In this document: positions 35,778 to 47,660 of the stretch, piece after piece
Numbering within the stretch: position 1 is the first letter of the stretch
Layout: each line of letters begins with the position of its first letter
NCBI GenBank assembly: GCA_963576475.1
Contig: OY754986.1
Coordinates: 8,013,031-8,077,030 of the forward strand
Reading direction: 5' to 3'
Length of the DNA: 64,000 nt
DNA from: Molanna angustata
Taxonomy: Eukaryota; Arthropoda; Insecta; Trichoptera; Molannidae
Program-made: the position numbers and the translations under genes
The notes under the pieces: model-generated
Database searches by the model: none
What the model saw: the letters and a program-made list of their open reading frames with translations, nothing else
What the model was told of the DNA's origin: nothing

Positions 35778-36095
35778 TACGGCGCTGGCCGATTTACTAA
35801 TGATATTAATAACAATTAAGCACTACAAATAATAACACTCAATTACTATTATTACCATTATACACTTCCTCAAAAGAATTAGCAGATCAATGCGTAAATT
35901 GTAAATTATTTAAAAGAGCAAAATAAAATGCAAGAAATGCATCATCAAGCTTTCAATTGGGAATAGTTCACCCATCCAGATACTTAACATATCAAAGGAT
36001 TAGGCTCTGAGGAGGTCTCTATACTACCTAACAACCCTACTGATTCCCGAATATTAACGTTTAAAAAATCTTTAACGATTCTACATGTATTCATT
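35778..36095. repeat. Dispersed repeat K, copy 1
   Basis: Direct-orientation match to 46690-46944 (ATCAATGCGTAAATTGTAAA; TTAGGCTCTGAGGAGGTCTC; CGAATATTAACGTTTAAAAA). This copy has about 43 extra bases between CTTTCA and CAAAGGATTAGG. On the minus strand a short frame reads FLNVNIRDS and SIETSSEPNP in both copies. Identity unknown. Confidence 0.6.
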
Positions 36096-37194
36096 ATTAC
36101 CGTTTTTTGCATTTTTATTATTAAGTTTTTCGATGAATCTATAATTTCTAAATTACGAATTAACGATATTGGGTAATGCCAGTGGCTGAAATAATGAACG
36201 GTAATATTATTATTTTTGACTTAAATATGTTAGGTAGTGGACTGTATTTTAAACGATCTCACCGATGCTTCTTTATTCCTGGTTCACTGATTATTTTTTC
36301 TGTGCACACATCCACACGCAGTGGTCTTCAAACTTGTACTGAACATTTTTAACTTGACACTTATTGTCACCCAAAATTATTGCAACAAGTGACAATTGTT
36401 CAAATACATCGGTGAGGGGGGTAAGGAAAGGATTCAAAGGAAATATGCTTCTACACCAGCAATATTGCGGATATGTGTTGTTGAATATATCAGTAGCATA
36501 CCTAGTGTTATACTACTTGCAAATACGTGGAAAGCATGAATTAATTCTGTGATTAGTACTACAGTGTGGAATATGAATGTCTGCTTGTTCTACCTGGCAC
36601 ATGAAATTGTATGTTACTTATTAATTATACAGTTATTAATTATTTTGATCAAAAATTGTTTATATTAATTACCACAGAATATTCGCCGATTGTTCAAATG
36701 AAATTTAACCAGTAAATTTACTATTTTATTTCATCAAGTCATAAATTGAATGTGCGAGAGAAAAAAAACGATAATGTATGTATCAAAGCGTATTCATATC
36801 TCATTAGAATAAAAAATGGTCGTCATATCTCTTGTTTTCTACTTCTTCACACAGCAAAAACAGAGTGTGTTTACATTATGTGTTTAATTTAAACCAAAGT
36901 TTTCACAAAAGAACATCATAACAACATTCCCATAGTGTTGATTTAGGTTAACTGCCCTGAAAAGGAAATAAACGTGTTTTATTACTAAACGAAAATGTAT
37001 ATACAGAGATATCCCATATTGTTAGACCCATTGAAAAATTATACAAGAAGTTGTAAACACTGTCCCCTTACATCAGTTAGACAATTATATTATGATTGAG
37101 TTAATAAATGCTATGAGGCACCGGCTTTGAATAGTGCTTCCAATCTTTTCTATTATTGTTTATGAGTGTCCTGTAAGAGTCTCTGTGATCCAAA
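36096..37194. other. Unassigned spacer
   Basis: No coding or repeat assignment; the frame at 36364-36552 has no recognisable motif. Confidence 0.3.
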
Positions 37195-37748
37195 ACATTG
37201 GAAATATAGGCAGTTAAACACATAAATTTATCACAAAAAAATTGTTTTCCTCAGTAAAAAATGTTTGAGAAACTCTGGATTTTTTTTGAAAAAACTTATT
37301 TGAGATTTTGTATTTGTCAATGTTCATACCAATTTTCAGCGTTCTATATTTTATGGTTTCTGAGATATATATGGAAAATAAAGTAAAAATTCAAAAGTTG
37401 ATAACCCCTGACTGAAACAAAAATTCAAAATTCTGAGCATAAAAGTTTTGTAGGCCTATTACTATTTATATATTCTAAAATTTTGGGCTCTGTAAATTGA
37501 GCGGATCAAAAGTTATAAGGGGGGGACGGACACACACACACAGACACGAAATGTTCTACTCCGAATTCTGAGTAAATCCGTATATGGAACATATATGTTG
37601 CGAAGCCTCTAAGTTGGTGTTTTTTTACTTCAAAATTGGAAAAGTCGTGAAAAAAGTAGACCCTGCATACAATTCTCGTGTATCCTGGCATGAAACATTG
37701 TCGATATGTTAAGAGAACAAAGTTCTCTTGAACAAATCGACAGTTGGA
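37195..37748 (-). mobile_element. HEL1 Helitron-like element, copy 3 (3'-truncated)
   Basis: On the minus strand it starts A|TCCAACTGTCGATTTGTTC at 37748 with the 5' hairpin, the GT-rich run (37524-37545) and the conserved interior, then ends without the CTAG terminus near 37195. Confidence 0.75.
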
Positions 37749-37751
37749 TCA

Positions 37752-38000
37752 TCGTCATTCCAACTAGACCATGGTTCTATGATATGAAATTTGATAAGCG
37801 TACAGTGTCAACAGTTTGTAGAATGCAAATTCGACACTGTTGATCATGTATTTTTTAACTGTAAAAAATTTCTACCCGTGAACTATACTTTAAAATGAAC
37901 CCATTCCCCACCAGTATTGAGACGCTCCTGTCATGCCTTAGTCGTCATACATTACGAATGAATTGTAATTTTATCAATGTCAATAGTTTAAAGATTTAGG
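37752..38000 (+). mobile_element. Degenerate LINE C-terminal (zinc-knuckle-like) fragment
   Basis: A frame reads ECKFDTVDHVFFNCKKF, matching the C-x-n-H-x-x-x-x-C pattern after the RT/RNase H region of Jockey/I/R1-type LINEs, then TSIETLLSCLSRHTLRM. Stops separate the pieces. Short, low-resolution match. Confidence 0.45.
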
Positions 38001-38506
38001 ACTGTACAGTCGTTGAATTGCACAAATCTCTGATGAACGGCAAAAAAAAGTCACACATTCTGAATGGGTGTCTCGTAAGAGTCGGATAATTGAAAATACA
38101 ACAGGCAACAATAACATCTCACAAAGTTCAGCAATGAGGTTCACCACCTATTCTGAACACTCTCGATCGAATGTCTGTTTTGTTAAATGGTTTACCTGTT
38201 GAAGCAGACGTCTTTTTCCTGGGGCATTCAGCGATTCAAAAAATATATTAAATAAAATGACGAACAGGTGTCGCACTGTAACTGGTGCTAGAAAGAAAGA
38301 AAAAAAAGTGCCTTTTTAGATGAGACGAGATTTGTGTGTGGGTTTACTCGCATGTGCTGTGCTCATTTTATAAGGTAATGCACACCCGATCACTTTTCGC
38401 TTGGTTGGTACAAATCACCCCCCACTACTTAAAGTTATTTTGATAAACAATTAAGAATGCGGTAACAAAAAAGAAATAAAAACAAATAAACTTATACCTA
38501 CGATCT
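38001..38506. other. Unassigned spacer
   Basis: No gene. Contains CATGTGCTGTGCTCATTTTATAA, resembling 25911-25937. Confidence 0.3.
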
Positions 38507-38620
38507 TAGCTCAAGAAAAGATAACGAAATGTATGGAAGTGACAGTTGTCACGTGACTGGCAACTGTCACTTCCACACATTGAGTAATCTTTTCTTGTTT
38601 CTTTTCTTGAGCTAAATGAA
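38507..38620. repeat. Imperfect palindrome, about 110 bp
   Basis: Arms TTAGCTCAAGAAAAGAT / TCTTTTCTTGAGCTAA and TGGAAGTGACAGTTG / CAACTGTCACTTCCA surround TCACGTGA. Possibly a small foldback element or an AT-rich MITE. Confidence 0.65.
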
Positions 38621-38766
38621 ACATTTTCTAGGGGGGGCTGGTCCTCTTTTCCCTTGTATCATTCCCCGGATATGTACATTCTTCAGTAGTTGGTACTTTT
38701 TTCCTCTCATTTTATGCCCAAAATATCGAAAATGACTCAGGGGATATCTTATAAAAATATTCGTAA

Positions 38767-38955
38767 CTGCCCGTTCCCAATTGTTGTGTGTCGGGCACGA
38801 TAAAATGTCGTTTAATCTAGTGGTAATACATTTTAAATGGAGCTGTTTATACTTGTAACATCCCTGTAAGTTTGAACAGCTCTATTTAAAATGTATTGCC
38901 ACTAGATCGTACGTCTTTTTATCGTCCCCGACACACAGAAAGTAGGAACGGGCAG
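38767..38955. mobile_element. 189-bp MITE with TAA flanks
   Basis: Ends CTGCCCGTTCC and GGAACGGGCAG; longer inner arms match with gaps (GTGTGTCGGGCACGATAAAA against TTTTATCGTCCCCGACACAC; ATCTAGTGGTAATACATTTT against AAAATGTATTGCCACTAGAT). TAA flanks both sides (38764-38766, 38956-38958). A 3-bp TAA duplication suggests PIF/Harbinger; a TA duplication (Tc1/mariner) cannot be excluded. Confidence 0.75.
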
Positions 38956-39240
38956 TAAGAGTTAATAGCGAGATTATTTGGCTGATTTGAACTGTATAAC
39001 CTTGTCATAGTGTTAGGTGTAATAATAACTCATTTCGCATCGATATTTTTATGGTTTCTGAAAAGTACTATTACCCGAAATTTGTTTTAATTGTTTTCTT
39101 TCTTTTTCATTTATAAATACAAGTTGTTTGTGTACTGAGATATAATGTTATATTATTATTTGCGAGAATTTCAAATTTATAACTGTTTTGATATGTATTG
39201 TTTGAGTAGGTACTCAAAAAAAAAGTATTTACAGAATATT

Positions 39241-39440
39241 AGAACCAACTAACCTCAAATGGAAAAGATGTTGATAAAATTATTCCTGCAACAGATTTTT
39301 ATTCAATTTATAAAGTAACTCGCTCACGCGAGTCGCTATTTTCATTAAGGGCTGACTAAACCTAACCAAAAAATTAACGGGAATGGAGATTTACGTACAC
39401 ATCATACTTTTATTTCGTTGTCGTATTTTATTACATCCCG
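39241..39440. repeat. Partial copy of the 27-kb foldback element
   Basis: Shares AAAATTATTCCTGCAAC, TTATAAAGTAACTCGCTCAC, the ACTCGCTCACGCGAGT palindrome and GGGAATGGAGATTTACGTAC with 27260-27430. Confidence 0.65.
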
Positions 39441-39540
39441 TATATTTCATTTATTTAAAACATATTATTATTTGCGAGAATTTCAAATTTATAACTGTTT
39501 TCATATGTATTATTTGAAAAAAGTATTTATAGAACTTTAA

Positions 39541-40227
39541 GGGGGGGACTGCTGCCAACGTACCTATTTTTCAATTTGATATACCATCATTATTTGTAAT
39601 CAAATCGTTTTGAAAATAAATAAGTTTAGATAGTTTTGGTATTAATAAAGAAAAATATACCTTAACTTTTTGGTAATGTTCTGTATAAATTCTTTTAGAA
39701 AAATAATGGCATATTCCGATTTTCAACGTTTATCTTATATTTTTAATAAACTATGAGGCGTAGTTCAATATATTTTTTTTTAAATTAAAGAAGACAAAAA
39801 TATCTAGAAGAATATGATGTGACGTTGCATTAATGCATCAGGTTAAGTAAATAAACCTAAAAAACATTTATTTTCCATTCAGCGCCATTACGAAATAAAA
39901 GTTTTTTTGGTTTATTTACTTAACCTGATGAATTGATGCTACGTCACATCATATTTTTCCAGATATTTTGTTGTTCTTTAATTTATAAAAAAAAATATTG
40001 TTCTATACCTTATATTTTTTTTTTGAAATTTAAGAAAAATGTCAAAAATCGGGGTATGCTTATTATTTTCCTACAAGAATATATACAGAACATAATTAAA
40101 AAGTTAAGGTTTATTTTTCTTTATTAATATCCAAACTAACTAGGTTATTTTTTTCAAAATGATTCGTTGTGTAGTAATGATGCAATTTCAAATTGAAAAA
40201 AAAAGTACGTTGGCAGCAGTCACCCTC
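39541..40227. mobile_element. Palindromic piggyBac-type non-autonomous element, copy 2
   Basis: 687 bp flanked by TTAA (39537-39540, 40228-40231). Ends GGGGGGGACTGCTGCCAACG and GTTGGCAGCAGTCACCCTC. Near-palindromic. The two arms are distinguishable by small differences (AAACTATGAGGCGTAGTTC here on the left; its counterpart lies on the right in copy 1), so this copy is inverted relative to 32286-32966. Confidence 0.87.
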
Positions 40228-40239
40228 TTAAGGTATATC

Positions 40240-40325
40240 GTTGATTGTTTTAATATTGATTGTATGTACGTGTATATAATGGCGTAAAGCCGTAAATCTA
40301 TAAATAAATAAATAAAATAATAGTC
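40240..40325 (+). mobile_element. LINE 3' tail with hairpin and (AAAT)n
   Basis: GGCGTAAAGCC hairpin, GTAAAT, then AAATAAATAAATAAA. The layout matches the LINE-N 3' end on the minus strand near 9940-9975 (GGTT...AACC hairpin, GTAAATTG, AAATAAATAAATA). Confidence 0.5.
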
Positions 40326-40610
40326 AGACTTCGGTCGAACACTGGTTATTTGCCGGTAAGTATAGTTGAGTCTTCTACTTCTTTTTCATTGACCCAAAGA
40401 TCTGTTTCTACCGCTATTCTGTCTCTTGCAAAGTGGACTGCCAGCTGGTGATCTTCTTCTATCTGGGTTCTCTTGGAGAGCGATACGTAGGACTCTATTT
40501 TCATCCATTCTGAAACATGTGAAATCCAATATCGACTCCGCTGTCTTCCCCATGACGATGTCTTCCATACTTCACCTTGTACATATTTCAGTATTTCGAA
40601 TTCTAGTTAA
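40326..40610 (-). mobile_element. Degenerate LINE C-terminal fragment
   Basis: Minus-strand frame with FRMDENRVLRIALQENPDRR, resembling the 'RM...R.....L...P.GRR..GRP' tail of RTE-like polymerases. A second frame continues DRIAVETDLWVNEKE. Frameshifted and isolated. Confidence 0.4.
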
Positions 40611-41034
40611 TAGTTTCGAATTAATTGTTAAGTAATATCGTAATTGTTAAGTATTACATCCATCATTCCCAGGCTGTTTTTAGAGTTTTGTTTCTACAGT
40701 CTAATAATTTGGCTAACCTCTGTAGTAAATGTGTAAAATAGACTATACTCACATCGTACACTCACTCTTCGCCCTCTCAGCTTACCCCCTCAAGGAATAG
40801 TAATACAGTCTTTTCCAAAAAAGACCGTCTTGACAGTGTTTATGTTTCTCACGTTTCTGAAAAGTATTTACCTACAGAACGTTGAACGTACCTAATAAAA
40901 GCGAATTATGTGAAGTTAATTTTGAATTTTATTTTGACACACTAAACTGCACTTAATTTTTAAATTGTGTTTTCAGTCTGAATCTTTGAAACGATACAAC
41001 TTACATAATAATAGTAATAATAGATATTTAATAT

Positions 41035-41150
41035 AGCGCCGTTTAATGATTCAAAATCATTCCAAGGGCGCTTATATTCTGTCTTGTGTTGCCTCGTTCA
41101 CGTCCGGTCGTCGTTCAAGAAGAAATTCCTCGTCCTCGATACTTATAAAA
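41035..41150 (-). mobile_element. LINE-L 3' end remnant
   Basis: Minus-strand hairpin AGCGCCGTTTAATGATT/AATCATTCCAAGGGCGCT (41035-41072) with a TAA-rich tail at 41010-41034; little coding sequence remains. Confidence 0.6.
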
Positions 41151-43199
41151 TATATTCCGAATAATTATATTTTTTGTATGTATTATTAAATCTGCATAAT
41201 CTAATAAACCAGCAAAAGTGTAAGTCCTACTCCTTCATTAAATCAATCCTGTAATTTATTTCTTATTTATGTATCTTCGAGTCAAATCACTTGTAGATCA
41301 ACAACAAAATGTAGATCTTTAATTGAACACACTACTGATTTTATTTAGTCATTACCTTCTGATATTATAGGTAGTGTGAGAAGGTGTGTGATATTGTAAC
41401 AGTTTTTAATGTGATTGTGGCCTGAATAAATGGTTCAACTTACTTATTCAAGTCACAACACATGCTCCAACACTTCCTTCCACCAACAGTCAGCGATAGA
41501 GGCAATGAGACTCATGAAAATTTTACTCTCAGGGTCATGTTTTAATCGTGAACATATATGAAGACAAAATGAATTCAAACAATTATATTAAATTAAATAA
41601 AAACATCAACTGAATATGAGAAATAATGATGCACTGCATTAGGAAGATAGAGAGATAACGCACTTTGAGATATTTACATTTTTATTGTATAAGTAAATTA
41701 TAATACATGGCTCTAAAATATCAAACTTTGTTTGGATAGTACCAACTATTTCCTATAAGAGGAAAATGAAAATTGAATATAAAAGTGAAATTTTTAAATA
41801 TTTGTTATAAAAATAATGTTAAAGATTGAACTTATATATAACATGAATTTACATCGAAATCAAACCAATCAAAATCTTTTTCATATCATACTCAAAATCA
41901 TGATTTCAATATATATTAGGTTCAAACATAATGGATTCACATTCATATATTCAGACAATAAATCATAAAGGTATAACTCATCATACAGCTATGGAGTAAA
42001 CATTTTAAACAATATCGACTCGCAGCATGAATAAGGAGATTCCCTCGATGACCAATATCTTCAAATAAATCCGGTTGTAGAAGATGTATTTAAATTTATA
42101 AATTCTCGTGACTATTTGTATCTTGATCCCTCAATGTTACAATAAAAATCCAAGTGAAGAAATTTGTTTGTGTCCAAGTAAAAAAATCCAAGTGAAGAAA
42201 TTGTCTCCGACAATTTCCTATATGTGACTCCTTTGTCGTCAGTTATAAAATTTTAGGTTAGGCAGAATTAAATGTCGTACATTTCATCGTCGTGTATATG
42301 CAGGCATGGTAATTGCAAAATAATATCCAAAAAAAAAAATATATTTCCAATGGCAAAATAAATGGAATAACATTCGAGTAATCCATTTGTAGAATTAAAT
42401 AAAAATTATGTTCATCAGAATGGGTGCGCAATATCAGGGTAGGATTGAATTTGGGATGACTGACATTTATATCAGCATCTATATTATAGAAAAGAAAACA
42501 GGATTATTGGTTTGAAAAATGATCTCTTGCAAAAATATCTTGACATACGAACACATAAAACAAACTTACCCCAAATTCAGTAACTTTAAGTTATATCAGC
42601 CGACATTTTTCCTACGCTGGCCGAACCGCTTCGATAGATGTAGGCAAAAGGAAAGAATTTGACATAAGCTTTGCTAATCATAAAAAATATTGCCACTTGA
42701 CAAAAATCAATTTAGTGTGCTCGCACAAAAAAAACTATGAATTCCCAATTATTAATTTTTCCCTATACATAATTTTCTATAACATAACAAGTGTTAGTAT
42801 AAATATAATTAGAACTAAACATATCGTCCCTCTCCTGACTAACAGTCGTATCTACAAAATGCAAATTGTTCAGGAGAGCGTTTTTAGTGTTTTGCGCGTG
42901 CATATTTTCATCTCTCCCAGCACACGGTGGCTTGCTAGTAAAATATATTTTATAATTTTATTTGTATTCTAATATACATGAATCATTCTTATGTGTATAT
43001 TATAATCGTATTTGCACATATGTCCATTAGTGAGATATTATTTTCAGTAATTCGTAGACAACAAATCCAAGTTAACAATCATTCCAAGACCTTTAGTGAG
43101 AACATGCGTACAACATATAAATACACATTGGTAGTCCTAACTCGATTTTGCAAAAAAATGTCAGATAAGACAGTTAGTCAGCAGAGGGACGATATAAAC
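41151..43199. other. Unassigned 2-kb AT-rich region
   Basis: No recognisable coding sequence; the frames at 42697-42972 and 42978-43235 lack known motifs. A short local duplication (TCCAAGTGAAGAAATT near 42150 and 42188). Confidence 0.4.
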
Positions 43200-43522
43200 C
43201 AGGGGGGGGCAAGTCTGTTGAACAGGCGGAATTAAAACCATACATGTTAACCCATATCATGAATATAATTATCTTATGGAGTTTTATAATTCCTTAAGAT
43301 GAATAAATAAATAACTTTGTATTTTTCCACAATATTTTTATATTGAGGAAAAATACAAAGTTATTTATTTATTCATTTAAAATGGATTTCCACTCTGTAA
43401 ACAAAAAACACTAGAATCATTAATTCCTTAAGATATTATAGAACTCCATAAGATAATTATATCCATGACATGGGTAAGCATGGATGGTTTTGATTCCGCA
43501 TGTTGACTAGACTTGCCCCCTG
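43200..43522. mobile_element. Non-autonomous TIR element (GGGGGCAAG family), copy 2
   Basis: Ends CAGGGGGGGGCAAGTCTG and TAGACTTGCCCCCTG. Inner inverted segments match copy 1 (TAACCCATATCATGAATATA; GATAATTATATCCATGACAT). The middle is a long hairpin: AATAAATAACTTTGTATTTT against AAAATACAAAGTTATTTATT (43303-43371). Confidence 0.75.
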
Positions 43523-43609
43523 ATTCATTATATTAATATAAAACCCTATAAGATGAACCTACCTTTGTAATCGAGAATCAGACGGTAGGTAAATATTTTT
43601 TAATCGTAA

Positions 43610-44667
43610 TCCAACTGTCGATTCGTTCATGAGAATTCAATTCTCTTAATGAATCGACATTATCCAACTGTCGATTTGTTCAGGAGAACTTTGTTCTCTT
43701 AACATATCGACAATATTTCAAGCCAAGATACGCGGGAATTGTATGCAGAGGTCTACTTTTTTCACGGCTTTTCCAACTTTGAAGTCAAAAAACACCAACT
43801 TAGAGGCTTCGCAACATATATGTTCCATACACGGATTTACTCAGAATTCGGAGTAGAACATTTCGTGTGTCTGTGTGTCTGTGTGTGTGTCCGTCCGTCC
43901 CTTATAACTTTTGATCCGCTCAGTTTACAGAGCCCAAAATTTCAGAACATATATACAGTTATAGGCCTTTTTTTTAAAAAAAAAAAAAAAAACTTTTATA
44001 CTCAGAATTGTGAATTTTTGTTTCAGTCAGGGGTTGTCAACTTTTGAATTTTTACTTTACTTTTCCATATATCTCAGAAACCATAAAAGCTAGAACGCTG
44101 AAAATTGGTATAAAGATAGACTAATACAAAATCTCAAATAAGTTTTTTTTTTAAATTCCAGGGATTCTCAAACATTTTTTATTAAGAAAAATATTTTTTT
44201 ATGATAAATTTATGAGTTTAACTGCCTATATTTCCATTTTTAAGTATCGAAAAAAGCCGAAACACCCCAACAAGATAATTTAATTTTATATAAAAAATGC
44301 AAATATTGTATTAGCACATCTCAATTTTTTTTAACAATTTTTATAAAATTTGAATTTAGTGACGACATCACTTCATACAATTTGTATGGTAGTCGCCTAT
44401 ACACAATATGTAAAAAGACTTAATAGTTTGATACTTAAATCTCCAAACATACATACATACCATCATACTGTTTTCATATTCTGTATAGGAAAAACAGACT
44501 GACCTCCATACTATCCTATCCTGACAAACATACCTACATGTTTTATATAGAAAATAAAATATCTTCAAATATTTATTAATTTGTGTTGTTTATAGTTTGG
44601 TACGTATTCTTTGATTATGCATACTATCGCCATCGACAGTTGGATCTCATGTGTTACATGCAACTAG
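43610..44667 (+). mobile_element. HEL1 Helitron-like element, copy 4, with duplicated 5' end
   Basis: A|TCCAACTGTCGATTCG at 43610 runs for 53 bases through the whole 5' hairpin. A second A|TCCAACTGTCGATTTG then starts at 43663 and continues to CATGCAACTAG|T at 44667. The two termini belong to two sequence variants (GATTCG and GATTTG). The 3' part carries a LINE-M tail remnant (minus frame VCQDRIVWRSVCFSY). Confidence 0.85.
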
Positions 44668-44959
44668 TAGTAGATAATGTACGCAGGCGACAGGTTGGTA
44701 GGTAAGTTCTAGACGAAAATTCGAAATTGGGAATGGATTTTACCGTTAAGGGTAAACGAACTGAATTTGGTGCAGAAACTGAATACAGTAATATGTTAAC
44801 GTACACCGTCAGTAGGTACCAACATGAAGGGTTAGAAAACTAAATGTGTTGGTCAAATTGAATTTTCGTGTTTCTCTCACTCAACTCGAATCGACTAAAT
44901 CATTCCAACGTTTGGTAGGTATTGCCAACTTGAGAGATACATTTTTTACACACACAATA
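44668..44959. other. Unassigned spacer
   Basis: Nothing recognised. Confidence 0.3.
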
Positions 44960-45928
44960 TGTTTTTACTCTCCACACTATAGAATAGTGAAGAGTCTTGA
45001 ATTCAAAATTTTTAACCATATTTTTTTACATCAATTTCTCATCGGGTATCATGTAGAGAGTGCACAATGTGAGTTTCGTCGTGATGTGTTTGTATGTATG
45101 GCGTATGGCGTTCGGCGTTCGGCGTACGGATTATCCTTTTTGTGTCCTTTCTACAGCCCAAACTATAAGTCCGATCGACTCCATATTATCATCATATGTT
45201 TAAAGTGCATGACCTAGAGCTGATTAGTTTTACATAGATATCCGTTAATTTCTTCTCTATGATTTCACCTATCCAAATTTTCAAAATGCTCTCACGTTCA
45301 GGAAAATCGAGGTATTTTTATACTGTTTGAAATTTTGATACAACAAAAATACACTCATCAAAAATGCATTCAAGGATTGTCAAAATTTAAAGAAATAAAA
45401 TCTATGGTTTGCCACATCAATGTGAAATAATTTTCATATTTGTATAAAAAATGTATATAACAGAAGTAAAATTGCTTCTGAAAGAGAAAATTGAGTGATC
45501 AACTTCATATTGATATTGTATGTGTCTCTATAGACAAGTGTATTTTTTATCCTCCACCCTTATCTTCCTCAAGGGGTAGGCAAGGAGAACCGAACATCGC
45601 ATTCTTCTATCTTGACAAATACATCGCCTCATCAACATTGATGCACTATCTCATACATGCTCATCTTGCTAGTAATGCAATTTTAGTAAAAATTTCTCAA
45701 CAGGTATCATGTAGAAAATACATACTATGAATTTCGTGACAATGTTTTTGTGTGTATGGTGTATTGTGAAAACTTTTGTCCTCTGGGAATCTTATATTTG
45801 TTTAAGAACCTAATAGAAATATACTTCATTAAAATGCATTCAGAGATTGTCAACCTTTCACGAAGAAAAAATGAACACTTACTATGGTGTGGACATTTTA
45901 GTGTTGGCCACAACCCACTCGTTTTAAA
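44960..45928 (-). mobile_element. GW-family element GW2-E carrying a LINE-M fragment
   Basis: Begins TTTTTACTCTCCACACTATA and ends GTTGGCCACAACCCACTC. It includes GGCGTTCGGCGTTCGGCG and CAAACTATAAGTCCGATCGA as in GW2-D and GW2-F. 45545-45650 reads, on the minus strand, RCINVDEAMYLSR, the LINE-M tail (compare RCMNVDEAMNVCQ). Non-coding. Confidence 0.75.
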
Positions 45929-46436
45929 ACAAAGTTAGGTACATACAAGGTATACAGAATTTATTCTGTACCTACTCCTTTAAGTCTATTGATGTATGTT
46001 ATAAAAGAATTCCATACAAATTATGAAAATTCTAGTATCTACATATATGTATATATGTATGTACTAGCGTTTTGTTGGATTTATTGAAATATATAATATA
46101 TGGCAAAGAGGAAATTTAACTCATTATATAAAATCACAAGTCAATCTTTACAATGTTTGACCGTCCAAATTTATCTTGTCCCTTGTCGTCTGTCCGACGT
46201 TATAAATTTACTAAAAAAAACTTTTTTAATTAAAATCCTCAAAGTTTGTATGAAACTCTTAAAACTTTATACTTTACCTTAAGAATGTTCCCAATAAACT
46301 GTTTAATGTTATCAGACCTACTTTTTATACATAAAAAAATATACTTTGCCGTGGTGTACGCTGCGTTGCCCGGAAGAAAAATTATTAATTATTTTATCAA
46401 TTCAATTTTATTTATTATTGATGTTTCATAGTTGCC
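45929..46436. other. Unassigned spacer
   Basis: No coding or repeat call; short frames at 46100-46282 and 46246-46431 show no motif. Confidence 0.3.
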
Positions 46437-46490
46437 ATCCCCCCTGAAGAAGAAGCGGTCGTTTTGAAACGGATTGAAGCTAAAATGAAT
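46437..46490 (+). other. Isolated hammerhead-like motif
   Basis: CTGAAGA at 46444-46450 (a full match to the hammerhead CUGANGA box), 15 bases, then GAAAC at 46466-46470. The hairpin between them is weak and no clear stem III follows, so this may be chance or a decayed relative of the FB elements. Confidence 0.3.
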
Positions 46491-46689
46491 AACTCATAAA
46501 ATTAACTCATTCGTACCTAGTTTCAACAAAGTTTTTATAATGATCATTTTTGATCATTTATATTTAGCGCTATTTTCGTGAATATAGGAGTGCTGAAAAT
46601 TGATCAAGTTGTATAATTTTGGCTCTGATCGGATTTCCAAAAAATAGTTTAGGAACCTTCAGTGAACCCAATCAAAAAATAAAGACTTT

Positions 46690-46944
46690 TTTTACGGTGC
46701 TGACCGATTTACTAATGATAATAACACCCAATTATTATTACTACCATGTTACAATCCTCAAAAGAATTAGAAGATCAATGCGTAAATTGTAAATTATTTA
46801 AAAGAGCAAAATAAAATGCAACAAACGCACCATCAAGCTTTCAAAGGATTAGGCTCTGAGGAGGTCTCTATACTACCTAACAACCCTATTGAATCCCGAA
46901 TATTAACGTTTAAAAAATCTTTAACGATTCTACATGTATTCATT
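46690..46944. repeat. Dispersed repeat K, copy 2
   Basis: Direct match to 35778-36095 without the 43-base internal segment; ends just before the FB1b target duplication. Confidence 0.6.
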
Positions 46945-46947
46945 AAA

Positions 46948-47175
46948 CATATTTTTTTTATCATTTAATGATTCGGCGGATATTTTGTGGTAGTTAATAT
47001 AAACCATTTTTGAATTATAAATTTGCTCTAAACCACTTGTTTTTTGAGTCACTTCGCGACATGTTTCGGAAGCGCTGTCCTTCCATCGACCGGCGTGTTG
47101 AGACTCTCTGTCTGTCGAAAAAACAAGTGGTTTATAGCAAATTTATAATTCAAAAATGGTTCATATTTTTTTTAT
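46948..47175 (+). mobile_element. Foldback element FB1b with 14-bp TSD
   Basis: CATATTTTTTTTAT at 46948-46961 and 47162-47175 flanks a 200-bp insert with the same leader (CATTTAATGATTCGGCGG) and arm as FB1a. The right arm lacks its inner part. The intact left arm carries the motif CGAAACATGTC with GGAAG/CTTCC when read on the minus strand. Confidence 0.8.
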
Positions 47176-47300
47176 TTATTTTATTTATTATTATTACACA
47201 AAACAAATACAACATAAACAAACTAACTAATAACACCCCACTAGGCAAAAGCCTGCTCTGGGACTGTTATTTGACACACTTGAGTATCTTTATCCAGCTG
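47176..47300 (-). mobile_element. Retroelement 3' end, family S2
   Basis: Minus strand: GTCCCAGAGCAGGCTTTTGC, CTAGTGGGGTG, then a TTATTATTAC/AATAAATAAA tail (plus strand 47176-47200). Resembles 51001-51175. Confidence 0.45.
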
Positions 47301-47660
47301 TAATTTTCATATTTTCACATGTTATAAAAGAAGAGTAAGTAAACAAGAGTAAAAAATATATAAAATGAATGATACAAATACACAAATAAAATCAACTGTC
47401 CAAAAAATTGAAAAAACCAAATACAAATAGTATTGACAGGAAAAAAATGTGAATATAAATATGACGTGTGCCGGGTTAGAAGTCACGGACGGATAACTAC
47501 CTTCGCATAGTGCCTACCTGATATCTTTATCCAGTTTATCAGAGCAGTCTTGAAGGATCTAGTTGTAGACAATTCTTTAATACCACTATCCAACTGGGTA
47601 AAGATATATGTGGAGCTGTGAAGTGTGTTTGTGTCTTTGCCCAAACGAGGTTTTCATGAT
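47301..47660. other. Unassigned spacer
   Basis: Nothing recognised. Confidence 0.3.

Noticed and set aside
42697..43235. Two consecutive plus-strand frames of 85-91 codons
   Set aside because: AT-rich, no motif, no coding bias visible.
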